Shown: one piece after another, positions 43,440 through 51,502 of the stretch | Numbering within the stretch: the stretch's first letter is position 1 | Layout of the letters: each line of letters begins with the position of its first letter | From: UBA7328 sp002471345 | GTDB lineage: Bacteria; Bacteroidota; Bacteroidia; Chitinophagales; Saprospiraceae | Reading direction: 5' to 3' | DNA: 64,000 bases | Assembly (NCBI GenBank): GCA_964011275.1 | Contig: CAXGOB010000016.1 | Span: 7,835-71,834 of the forward strand | Translations under genes and position numbers: made by a program | Notes under the pieces: model-generated | The model's database searches: none | What the model was told of the DNA's origin: nothing | Seen by the model: the letters and a program-made list of their open reading frames with translations, nothing else

Positions 43440-44756
43440 TTAATCAGTTACTTTATTTATTTCTCTCTTAATTTTCAAACCCCAAATTGCTGTTTGCAAT
43501 ATTCCCCGGGCAAAAAGAAAAAACAGCAGCGCTAACCACACAATTCCAGGTTGGCCATGTGCATTCTTATAAATTATTAACAAGTAGAGAAAAAGACAAA
43601 TAATCATGGAAATCATCATCATTTTCACCTCAGTCAAGCCTATATAGATACCATCCCATATATAGCACGAAAATGCCATGAGAGGCAGCAACACCATCCA
43701 CACCTTTTGGCCGGCAGCTGCTTCATGAACTTTTAGATTATCTGAAAATATTTTTATTATTTCTGTATCAAAAAAGAAAAACAGCAGTGAATAAAATATA
43801 GCTAGTACCAATCCCCAAATAAAACTGAGATTGATTACAGCTTTCATTTTACCCTGATCCTTAGCGCCATAATACCTCCCAACTAAACTTTCACTAGCAA
43901 ATGCAAAGCCATCAATACCATATGAAATCCAATTTAAGAATTGAAGAAGTACCACATTAGTAGCAAGGATAATAGCCCCAGCACTGGAGGACTCCGCATA
44001 AAAGACTGCAAAAGCAAAGGTGAGACAAACTGTGCGAACAAAAAGGAATGAGTTTACTTTCAATACTTTTAACCATTCAGAAATAGTGCCTTTAAGGTCA
44101 TTCCATTTACTCGTGAAAATGTATCTATATTTATAAAAGAGAAAGCCAAAAGCAAGAACAACTCCAGTATACTGAGCTATCACCGTACCTAAAGCTACTC
44201 CGCTTATATCCCATTTGAAATAAATGACAAATGTATAACTCAATACAAGATTAAGAAGGTTGATTATTATTGTAATGATCAAAGGAAAGACAGCATTCTG
44301 CATACCGAAAAACCAACCCATAAAAACGTATAACGTCAAAGTGGCTGGTGCTGCCCATATTCTGATAGAAAAATAAGTAGTAACTAATGGAGTTTGAGCC
44401 TCGGATACATTCATCAAATAAAGGCTGGATCGACACAGTGGCACGTAAAGGGCCATAAGTACAGCACTGATAAACAATGCAATAAAAAGAGATCTCAGTA
44501 ATATTAAACGTGTTGCATCATCATTCCTTTTTCCAAATTCTTGAGCAGTAATTCCTGTGGTTCCCATCCGCAAGAAACCAAAGTTCCAATAAATGAAATT
44601 AAAAATCATGCTGCCTAGTCCAACTGCACCTAAGTGCTCAATGGACAATTTGCCCATAAGAGCAGTATCAACAGCTGACAATAGTGGCACCGAAATATTA
44701 CTTAGAATATTAGGAATTGCGAGCCGAAATATTTCTCTATTTATAGGATATGACAT
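43440..44756 (-). CDS. MATE family efflux transporter
   Basis: The 438-residue protein has twelve predicted transmembrane segments in two similar halves. It has MATE patterns such as N-I-L-S-N-I-S-V-P-L-L-S-A-V-D-T-A-L-M-G near residue 16, F-L-R-M-G-T-T-G-I-T-A-Q near 60, and G-I-D-G-F-A-F-A-S-E-S-L-V-G near 280, which are typical of the DinF-like branch. MATE proteins export cationic drugs or metabolites by Na+ or H+ antiport. It is a single gene, divergent from the PASTA protein gene. Confidence 0.92.
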   Translation of the reverse strand: MSYPINREIFRLAIPNILSNISVPLLSAVDTALMGKLSIEHLGAVGLGSMIFNFIYWNFGFLRMGTTGITAQEFGKRNDDATRLILLRSLFIALFISAVLMALYVPLCRSSLYLMNVSEAQTPLVTTYFSIRIWAAPATLTLYVFMGWFFGMQNAVFPLIITIIINLLNLVLSYTFVIYFKWDISGVALGTVIAQYTGVVLAFGFLFYKYRYIFTSKWNDLKGTISEWLKVLKVNSFLFVRTVCLTFAFAVFYAESSSAGAIILATNVVLLQFLNWISYGIDGFAFASESLVGRYYGAKDQGKMKAVINLSFIWGLVLAIFYSLLFFFFDTEIIKIFSDNLKVHEAAAGQKVWMVLLPLMAFSCYIWDGIYIGLTEVKMMMISMIICLFLYLLIIYKNAHGQPGIVWLALLFFLFARGILQTAIWGLKIKREINKVTD

Positions 44757-44843
44757 TATTGGCCATGAATTAATAAATTACTTCAATGTATAATACACCA
44801 ATATTTAGACGTTACTAGACTTAATTGCCTATTACAAAAGAGT

Positions 44844-45683
44844 ATGTCTGAAACCAGATTCAAGTTTATTAACTTTACCGAAATTTTTGATTACTTGACT
44901 AGTAGAAATTTTCTAAAAAATATTGGGTTGATGCTCCTCTTTGTCTTCCTGATCATATTTGGCATTTTCCAATGGCTAAAAGTGTATACCAATCATGGAC
45001 AGAGATTACTTCTGGAAGATTATATTGATACTAACATAGATGATGCGACAGCAGATGCAGAACGGAATCTTTTCCAGCTCATCGTAAATGATTCAACACA
45101 CATTGTGGGCAAACCAGGTGGTATCATTCTGAATCAAAATCCTAAAGGAGGCTCTTACATAAAAGAGAATAGAAAAATATACGTGACTATTACTAAATAT
45201 AGTCCTGACATGATAAATCTAGAAGATCTTCCAAGGCTATATGGCGAAGACTACACCATGAAATCCCGAGAGCTTAATAGTCGTCAGTTAAAGACGAATA
45301 TCAAAAGCATGAAATATGATCCGCTTAGCAACTCTACAATTTTAGAAGTGTGGTACAATGGCGAATTAATTTTAGATAAAAAAGGAAAAAGAGAAAGTAT
45401 AGAAATAGAAAAGGGAGCTGTACTTGATCTTGTAGTCAGCCAACCTGAAGGGGGTTCAAGGGTAATCCCGCCATTAGAAGGAAAAACTTTGGGAGAGGCT
45501 CAATTTTTAATACAAGTCAATGAATTCTTAGTTGGTGAAATAGTAGAAATAGGAAATATCGAAAATAGAGAAGATGCCATTGTCGAAAGGCAATATCCTG
45601 AAGCTGATGGTGTATCTTCTTTGACCACAGGCTCGAAAATCAATCTCGAAATAAAATCTCCAGAAAAACGACTACAATTCTAA
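44844..45683 (+). CDS. Membrane-anchored PASTA-domain protein
   Basis: The 279-residue protein has one transmembrane helix (residues about 26-46, N-I-G-L-M-L-L-F-V-F-L-I-I-F-G), then three PASTA repeats in the periplasm. Recognisable PASTA endings are G-G-I-I-L-N-Q-N-P-K-G-G-S-Y-I near 94 and V-E-R-Q-Y-P-E-A-D-G-V near 254. PASTA domains bind muropeptides or beta-lactams, but in Bacteroidota they often occur without a kinase, as here. It is a single gene whose stop is 5 bp from the convergent metalloprotease stop. Confidence 0.88.
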   Translation: MSETRFKFINFTEIFDYLTSRNFLKNIGLMLLFVFLIIFGIFQWLKVYTNHGQRLLLEDYIDTNIDDATADAERNLFQLIVNDSTHIVGKPGGIILNQNPKGGSYIKENRKIYVTITKYSPDMINLEDLPRLYGEDYTMKSRELNSRQLKTNIKSMKYDPLSNSTILEVWYNGELILDKKGKRESIEIEKGAVLDLVVSQPEGGSRVIPPLEGKTLGEAQFLIQVNEFLVGEIVEIGNIENREDAIVERQYPEADGVSSLTTGSKINLEIKSPEKRLQF

Positions 45684-45688
45684 GTTTG

Positions 45689-48070
45689 TCAATCTATTGA
45701 TAAAACCTTTTTGATTCTAGACACGATATCAGCATTGTGAATTGCTTCCATTGATTTATTTCCACTCTTACTTTTAGCATTTTTTAAAATTCTCTCTAAC
45801 TCATTTCTGATTAAGGGAATAATATCATTATTCATGACATCATCTTCTGTTTCAATTTTACTTGATAGCACATCTATATGATGTCTTTGTAGACTTCTAG
45901 ACAGCGCATCATTGCGTGATGAATTCCAAAATGAATTATGCAATTGCTCCATCATGTTTTGAAAACTATAAGCTCTAGTTCCATTAATAAATTCATTTTG
46001 AGCCATTCTTTCCAATCTCGAATTAGCAAAAAGGGCTGATAAAAATCGATTTTGCAAAGAAGAGATCCTTACAAAGCTATTGTGTTTTTCAATTTTACTG
46101 ACAACCGATTTAGGGGCTAACCATTCCATATTAGAAAAAGCATTTTGAAGAAGGAAACTGATTGCTCTTTGTTGTTCTCCTTTTGGTACATGTTTGTAGA
46201 TTTCACCAGCCTGATCTGAAGTTTTAAGGGTCTGATGGATACCGCCAACATTAGTTATCACATGACCGATATACCGACGATACACTCCCAGAAACTCACC
46301 ATAAATTTCTTCCAAATTATTATAATTCTCAGATGTTTCATTTGTCCAATTAATCAAATTCTTTCCTACCACTTTCAGATTTTTCAAAGCGTATTCACTC
46401 GCCTTCACATTGTCATCTCCTATACTTTCTGTTTGAGAGTGAGGATCTTGCCTTCCCCTTCCAGAACCAAACATGTAGACGGGGTCACCTTCTTTCTCTT
46501 TTATCCATTGCTTTAGAGTTCCAATTTCATCTTCAACACTTTGGGCATTTGGGAGATATCTGTAACCCCAATTAATAGAATAATGATCATAAGGACCCAG
46601 TTGTCTTATAAATCTTATGTTCTCATCACCAGGCTGTGCCACGTAGTTATATCTGGCATAATCCATAATTGTAGTAGCAATACCATTCTTTTGAGTAAAT
46701 GCCCCAGACCTCAAAGAATCAACGGGGTAAGCTGCACTGGCCTTCATATTATGCGGGAGTCCAAGAGCATGTCCAATCTCATGAGATATTACTCGCCTCA
46801 TCATTTCTCCTATCTCTTCATCAGGTGTGTCTAGGCTCCGGGCTTTAGGATTAGCAGCACCAGTTTCTAAAAGATATCGATTTCTATAGGATCGGAGGTG
46901 ATTGTGATACCATATAATATCGCTCTCGATAATTTCTCCTGTACGCGGATCTGAAACACTTGGACCAATTGCATTTCTGGTAGTGCTCGCCACATATCTC
47001 GCTACACTATATCGAGCATCTTCTGGACTAAAATCAGGATCTTCTTCTGCTGTAGGAGCATCTTTGGCAATAATTGCATTCTTAAATCCAGCTGTCTCAA
47101 AACACGAATTCCAATCCTCTATTCCTTTTCTGAAATAAGGTCTCCATTTTAGTGGCGTAGCTGGATCTAAATAATAAACTATTGGTTTAATTGGCTCAAC
47201 AAGTTCACCTCTTTTATATGCTTCGACATCTTTAGGAACAAGCCTCCATCTTCTTATGTACCTTTTTTCATCAGACTTTAATTTGTCGCTGCTATAGTCT
47301 ATTTTTCTCATAGAAAACCACCCTACTCTTTCATCATATACACGTGACTGCATAGGTTCCTTTGGAAGCAAAATCATGGATTGATTCATCAACATAGTCA
47401 GAGTCTCTGTTTTCGATTTTGAAGGAGGTTCTGATGCATTATAAGTCATGATATGTCGTACCTCTACATTGATAGGATAGCTCTTAGCGGATTCAATCAT
47501 AGACCTTTTAGCATCTAGTGCTTTCACCTTATAATCCTTTCTTAGTCTACTATTCAACCCTGATAACGCTTTAATATCACTTGTGAATAATGATGTAACC
47601 TCGATAAGCGCAGAAGAAGAATCAGCACTTTCTGCTTTAATTTCAAAAGCTCCTATTATTGGTTCAAAATTATTTGACTCAACAGAAAGGAGAATAGGAT
47701 CGTTTTCATCTGAAACATTACTTGTAGAATAAACTCGAAGAAGCAACTTGTTTCCCTTTTTGGACCATTTGACCATTTGCTCTCCCACCTTACTGCCCGC
47801 ATTCAAATATGGGCTCAAATCTGAAGGAACTTTAGCTATTCGAGAGACCAAAAGCATATCCACATTTAGAAGTGAATCAGGCACTTCAAAAAACACTTTA
47901 TCACCAGTAGAAAAAACTGTGAAAAGCCCTCCGTCACTGATGGCATTTGCCCCTACAACATCACTGATAGTTTTAGGTTTCTCCTCCTTTTTATTATCCT
48001 CTTTCCCTTTTGTTTGGGTATAGGTATTAGACGTTATTAGTATCAGAACTACAAAAATCAGGTATCTCAT
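45689..48070 (-). CDS. Exported zinc-dependent metalloprotease (DUF5117/DUF5118 type)
   Basis: The 793-residue protein has a signal peptide (to about residue 19) and a metzincin-like zinc site, S-H-E-I-G-H-A-L-G-L-P-H-N near residue 427. The N-terminal 250 residues match the DUF5118/DUF5117 organisation of large Bacteroidota zinc proteases, and a C-terminal helical part follows. The catalytic Glu is in HEIGH. It is probably periplasmic or surface-exposed; substrates are unknown. It is a single gene, convergent with the PASTA gene, and its upstream neighbour dcd is transcribed in the same direction 19 bp away. Confidence 0.9.
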   Translation of the reverse strand: MRYLIFVVLILITSNTYTQTKGKEDNKKEEKPKTISDVVGANAISDGGLFTVFSTGDKVFFEVPDSLLNVDMLLVSRIAKVPSDLSPYLNAGSKVGEQMVKWSKKGNKLLLRVYSTSNVSDENDPILLSVESNNFEPIIGAFEIKAESADSSSALIEVTSLFTSDIKALSGLNSRLRKDYKVKALDAKRSMIESAKSYPINVEVRHIMTYNASEPPSKSKTETLTMLMNQSMILLPKEPMQSRVYDERVGWFSMRKIDYSSDKLKSDEKRYIRRWRLVPKDVEAYKRGELVEPIKPIVYYLDPATPLKWRPYFRKGIEDWNSCFETAGFKNAIIAKDAPTAEEDPDFSPEDARYSVARYVASTTRNAIGPSVSDPRTGEIIESDIIWYHNHLRSYRNRYLLETGAANPKARSLDTPDEEIGEMMRRVISHEIGHALGLPHNMKASAAYPVDSLRSGAFTQKNGIATTIMDYARYNYVAQPGDENIRFIRQLGPYDHYSINWGYRYLPNAQSVEDEIGTLKQWIKEKEGDPVYMFGSGRGRQDPHSQTESIGDDNVKASEYALKNLKVVGKNLINWTNETSENYNNLEEIYGEFLGVYRRYIGHVITNVGGIHQTLKTSDQAGEIYKHVPKGEQQRAISFLLQNAFSNMEWLAPKSVVSKIEKHNSFVRISSLQNRFLSALFANSRLERMAQNEFINGTRAYSFQNMMEQLHNSFWNSSRNDALSRSLQRHHIDVLSSKIETEDDVMNNDIIPLIRNELERILKNAKSKSGNKSMEAIHNADIVSRIKKVLSID

Positions 48071-48089
48071 TTTGATCAGATTTCATGTT

Positions 48090-48626
48090 TTAAAAAGTGT
48101 TGCGCCACATCATAGATTCAACCGGAAGTTGAGTTCGTTTTATATATTTGGCATTGGATTTTTTGTTGTAATAATTAATCACATCTCCATCTAAAGAAAA
48201 GTAAATCAACTGCCCAATAGGCATTCCACCATATACCCTCACTGGGAGCACACATGATATTTCTAAAGTCCATGTATTACAAAACCCAACATCTCCTTTC
48301 CCTGCAGTAGCATGTATGTCAATGCCCAATCTACCTACACTGCTTTTCCCCTCTAAAAAAGGCACAGCATTATGCGTCTCTGTATATTCTTCAGTGACAC
48401 CTAAATATAATTCACCAGGTTGTAATACAAATCCCTCTTCAGGAATTTCAAAATGTCTTACTACATTATGTTTCTTGGCATCTAGGACCTCATCTTCATA
48501 CACGGCGAGATTCTTTGAAAGATGAACATCATATGAATTTGTGCCAAGGCACTTTTTATCATAAGGTTCGATCACAATCTCTTTGTTTTCAATGGAATCG
48601 AGTATTTTGGCGTCTGTAAGTATCAT
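48090..48626 (-). CDS. dcd: dCTP deaminase
   Basis: The ATG at 48626 gives a protein of 178 residues, the normal length of Dcd. The frame also runs to a TTG at 48743, but that adds 39 residues overlapping the divergent gene. Motifs include M-I-L-T-D at the start, L-G-T-N-S-Y-D-V-H-L near 28, G-K-S-S-V-G-R-L-G-I near 108, the catalytic-Glu region W-T-L-E-I-S near 136, and G-Q-L-I-Y-F near 160. It makes dUTP from dCTP in the pathway to dTMP. It lies 33 bp from the divergent phosphopantetheinyl transferase gene start. Confidence 0.93.
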   Translation of the reverse strand: MILTDAKILDSIENKEIVIEPYDKKCLGTNSYDVHLSKNLAVYEDEVLDAKKHNVVRHFEIPEEGFVLQPGELYLGVTEEYTETHNAVPFLEGKSSVGRLGIDIHATAGKGDVGFCNTWTLEISCVLPVRVYGGMPIGQLIYFSLDGDVINYYNKKSNAKYIKRTQLPVESMMWRNTF

Positions 48627-48659
48627 AGTTTTCTTCACATAAAATGGGGCAAGATATAA

Positions 48660-49292
48660 ATGTCTTTCATATACTCTGACATAAATCCAGAATATGGTTC
48701 CACCTCTGTTTGGAAAGTAACTGAAAATGCATCTTTCTTCCAAGAAACATTGAATTGTGAAGTCCCTCTAGAATATTCAAAATCAGATAAACGAAGTCTA
48801 GAATGGCTTTCAAGTAGATACATTATTCAAAAATGTGAAGATGTAAAATCTGATGAAATCGATAAAGACGAATTTGGGAAGCCTCATTTCAAAACAAAAA
48901 AGAAAAATCTATCAATTTCTCATAGTAATGGATATGCTGCTGTTGCGCTCTATGATTTCCCTATAGGCATAGACATTCAAACTTTCGTGGCTAAAATCCA
49001 AAGAATAGAGTCCAAATACACTCAAAAGTCAGAAGTCAATCATTATTTATCTTTTGTAGATAAATTAAAGGCACTACATATCATATGGACAATAAAAGAG
49101 TCAGTATTTAAACTTTATGGAAGAAAGGAACTTCCATTTAAAGAAGGAATATTACTCGATAAAGCAATATTCAATCCAAAAGACATCACTACTCTAGGCC
49201 GTCTTAAAAAGAAAGATGACGAATTTTCATTTCAATCTAAGACAATCTTGTCTAAGGATTATTGCTTGTCACAAGCCAAATTTATAAAATAG
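48660..49292 (+). CDS. 4'-phosphopantetheinyl transferase (Sfp-type)
   Basis: The 210-residue protein has the Sfp-type hallmarks: I-S-H-S-N-G-Y-A-A-V-A near residue 82, the Mg2+ motif I-G-I-D-I-Q near 98, and W-T-I-K-E-S-V-F-K-L-Y-G near 142. It transfers the phosphopantetheine arm of CoA to acyl-carrier or peptidyl-carrier proteins. No carrier or synthase gene lies nearby. It starts 33 bp from dcd in the opposite direction, so the promoters overlap. The next feature downstream is a tRNA gene. Confidence 0.9.
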   Translation: MSFIYSDINPEYGSTSVWKVTENASFFQETLNCEVPLEYSKSDKRSLEWLSSRYIIQKCEDVKSDEIDKDEFGKPHFKTKKKNLSISHSNGYAAVALYDFPIGIDIQTFVAKIQRIESKYTQKSEVNHYLSFVDKLKALHIIWTIKESVFKLYGRKELPFKEGILLDKAIFNPKDITTLGRLKKKDDEFSFQSKTILSKDYCLSQAKFIK

Positions 49293-49482
49293 GCAATATG
49301 GTAAACGAAAAGGTGATTGTTTATACTGAGTCGCATTCCAATATGGAATTCTTGAAATACTGGAATTATAATTTTTTAACAGTTTAGAGACAAAATTTTG
49401 AACTTTTCCAGACTTTAAGGATACAAATTGCACTTAATTTACAACACTAAAATTCTTTTAATACACCAGATAAAAATTTAAG

Positions 49483-49490
49483 TATTTTTG
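49483..49490 (+). promoter_or_regulatory. -7 promoter element of the tRNA gene
   Basis: TATTTTTG is a perfect match to the Bacteroidota -7 consensus TAnnTTTG. It lies 16 bp before the tRNA 5' end, a sensible distance for a short leader. No TTG lies at the expected 17-23 bp upstream. Confidence 0.4.
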
Positions 49491-49506
49491 CGCTCTCATT
49501 TAGAAT

Positions 49507-49581
49507 GAGGCATTAGCTCAGTTGGTTTAGAGCGCTGCCTTGACAGGGCAGAGGTCACTGGTTCGAGTCCAGTATGCCTCA
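49507..49581 (+). tRNA. tRNA-Val(GAC)
   Basis: The 75-nt sequence folds as a cloverleaf. The acceptor stem is GAGGCAT/ATGCCTC with discriminator A. The D-arm contains AGCTCAGTTGGTT, the anticodon stem is CTGCC/GGCAG with loop TTGACAG (anticodon GAC, valine), and the T-arm contains GGTTCGAGTCC. The 3' CCA is not encoded. GAC reads GTC and GTT valine codons. Confidence 0.95.
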
Positions 49582-49602
49582 CTTTCAAATTATTACATCT
49601 AA

Positions 49603-50478
49603 TCAATTAGTCTCTTCCTTAGGGAATATCTTCTGAAACTTTGGTGGCAATTCTATAGAAACATTTACAACCTTCTCTTCAAAAGGGTGACTAAAATTCA
49701 ATGAAGATGCATGAAGATATAATCCACTACCTCTAGAAATCTTACCTTCTTCTCCATACTCTTTATCACCTAATATAGGATTTCCAATTGATGAAACATG
49801 TATTCTAAGCTGATGCCTTCTTCCAGTTGAAGGTTTTAACTCAACTAAATTCAATCCACTATACTTTTCAGATTCGATAGATAAAAGAACCTTATATGAG
49901 GTAAGAGCCTTTTTAGTCTTTATGCTGGAATCAATAGTTCCGCTTTTCTTCATTTTACCGATAGTAATCGCATGGTAAATTTTTTCAATCTTTCTATTTT
50001 CAAATAATTTATTTAGAGCTGTTATAGAAGATCTAGTTTTCCCTATGAGCAAAGCACCACTGGTAGGATGATCCAACCTATGTGCTGGTTCCGGCCTAGG
50101 AAGTCTATCAACAGCTTTACTAGATACAAGGTTGGACTCAAGAGCATTCTCAACTGCCCTTTTCTTATTCCCACTGACTACTATTCCAGCTGGTTTATTT
50201 ATGATGGCTAAGTGCTCATCCTCATAAACCACTTCCAATGAAAGTTTAAATTGTGAATTAACACTTTGTGGCTTTTCTTCAAAAAGTTCTATGTGCTCTC
50301 CTCCTGTGATGAAGTCCGCAGTGATTCCTATTTTCCCATTTACCTTGACATGCCCTTTGATTATGGCCTTTTTGATACCCTTTTTAGACGGAATCGCCGC
50401 AAATATACCTGGCAAGTAATCAGAGAGTCTAATTTTTTCAACGGTGTCAGAAACTGTATGTGATGCTAATTTCTTCAA
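49603..50478 (-). CDS. RluA-family pseudouridine synthase
   Basis: The 291-residue protein has an N-terminal S4-like RNA-binding domain (I-R-L-S-D-Y-L-P-G ... K-G-H-V-K-V-N-G-K, about residues 16-50) and a pseudouridine synthase domain. That domain has the catalytic Asp in A-H-R-L-D-H-P-T-S-G near residue 128, followed by S-S-I-T-A-L-N and R-R-H-Q-L-R-I-H near 220. It isomerises uridine in rRNA or tRNA; the exact site is not predictable. Translation appears to start at TTG 50478, 11 bp after the esterase stop, which suggests coupling. Cytosolic. Confidence 0.9.
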   Translation of the reverse strand: MKKLASHTVSDTVEKIRLSDYLPGIFAAIPSKKGIKKAIIKGHVKVNGKIGITADFITGGEHIELFEEKPQSVNSQFKLSLEVVYEDEHLAIINKPAGIVVSGNKKRAVENALESNLVSSKAVDRLPRPEPAHRLDHPTSGALLIGKTRSSITALNKLFENRKIEKIYHAITIGKMKKSGTIDSSIKTKKALTSYKVLLSIESEKYSGLNLVELKPSTGRRHQLRIHVSSIGNPILGDKEYGEEGKISRGSGLYLHASSLNFSHPFEEKVVNVSIELPPKFQKIFPKEETN

Positions 50479-50489
50479 AAATCTTTGTT

Positions 50490-51365
50490 TTAATATTGAT
50501 GAAAAGCATCAGAGACAAATTGTAATACCACTGGTAAAGATTCTCTCCAATATGTCCAATTATGAGCTCCTTCTCTTACTCTATATTCATGTGATATTTT
50601 CTTCTTTTTCATTGCAATGTGAGCTAGACTATTTCCTTCATACAAAAAATCATCATCTCCACAATCGATAAACCATCGCACAGCATTAAGTTCATTATCT
50701 GGTACAGCATTGATCAGTGATATAGCATTGTGTTGATCAAAATAAGTCTGGAGATCATGTTCATCATACTTTACTTTGCGGCGATCCAGTCCAGATTTCA
50801 AATCCTCAATTGTTAGTGGACCTGCATATGCACTCAAAGGACAAGCTGATGAGAAGAGATCAGGTCTATGAAGAGCATACATAAATGATCCCCCACCTCC
50901 CATGGATAATCCTGCAACAGCTCTATATCTTTTTTCTCCTTTTATTCTATATTTCTTTTCTACATGTGGCATCAACTCCTCAAAGAAAAAATCTTCATAT
51001 CTCCAATTTCCATCAATACTATTGAAATATCCTCTTTGACCGGTATTAGCATCTGGCATTACGATGATCATGGCTGTTGCAGTACCATCACTGATAGCAT
51101 TATCTGCAATACGCAATACTTCACCAAATTGTATCCAACCTGTCTGATCATCACCAGCCCCGTGTAAGAGATACAAAACAGGGTAGCTTCTCTCCGATTT
51201 ATCGTAATCAGGAGGCAAATAGATGGCATATTTCCTTTCGCCTTCTAATATCTTACTTGTCATTGATAGATTGTCATACACTTGACCATGCTGACCTAAT
51301 GCTTTTATCAATGACAGATAAGTCAAAACGGTAACAAAACAAACTTTTAGAATAGTAGAATTCAT
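50490..51365 (-). CDS. Exported esterase (enterochelin esterase-like alpha/beta hydrolase)
   Basis: From the ATG at 51365 (291 residues) a signal peptide is clear (M-N-S-T-I-L-K-V-C-F-V-T-V-L-T-Y-L-S-L-I). The frame starts at a TTG three codons earlier. The alpha/beta hydrolase domain has Y-P-V-L-Y-L-L-H-G-A-G near 60, the nucleophile elbow V-A-G-L-S-M-G-G-G near 152, an Asp in F-I-D-C-G-D-D-D near 232, and the catalytic His in G-A-H-N-W-T-Y-W near 270. This is the esterase-D/enterochelin-esterase-like family, which includes feruloyl and xylan esterases. Location is periplasmic or secreted. It lies 11 bp upstream of the pseudouridine synthase gene. Confidence 0.88.
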   Translation of the reverse strand: MNSTILKVCFVTVLTYLSLIKALGQHGQVYDNLSMTSKILEGERKYAIYLPPDYDKSERSYPVLYLLHGAGDDQTGWIQFGEVLRIADNAISDGTATAMIIVMPDANTGQRGYFNSIDGNWRYEDFFFEELMPHVEKKYRIKGEKRYRAVAGLSMGGGGSFMYALHRPDLFSSACPLSAYAGPLTIEDLKSGLDRRKVKYDEHDLQTYFDQHNAISLINAVPDNELNAVRWFIDCGDDDFLYEGNSLAHIAMKKKKISHEYRVREGAHNWTYWRESLPVVLQFVSDAFHQY

Positions 51366-51411
51366 ACTTACCAAACTGTTTATTAATTGGGCATAATATT
51401 AAGAGTAATAA

Positions 51412-51445
51412 TTTGCCCAACAACCCTTATTCTACCTTATCTTTG
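51412..51445 (+). promoter_or_regulatory. Bacteroidota-type promoter of the ABC-F gene
   Basis: TTTG at 51412-51415 and TATCTTTG at 51438-51445 are 22 bp apart and match the -33 and -7 elements TTG-N(17-23)-TAnnTTTG. They lie upstream of the ABC-F ATG (51503), giving a leader of about 50 nt. Confidence 0.6.
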
Positions 51446-51502
51446 CACACTTTTTCAGTTATGCCACTATTTAAGGTGTTTATAGCTAAAACATGATACA
51501 AA

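Noticed and set aside
46235..46834. Plus-strand frames opposite the zinc metalloprotease gene
   Set aside because: They are shadows of a well-supported gene on the other strand, with no recognisable domain.
48627..48743. Longer dCTP deaminase frame to 48743
   Set aside because: It starts with TTG, overlaps the divergent phosphopantetheinyl transferase gene, and exceeds the standard 178-residue length.
49293..49506. Possible integration site at tRNA-Val
   Set aside because: No integrase, direct repeat of the tRNA 3' end or foreign gene block lies on either side.
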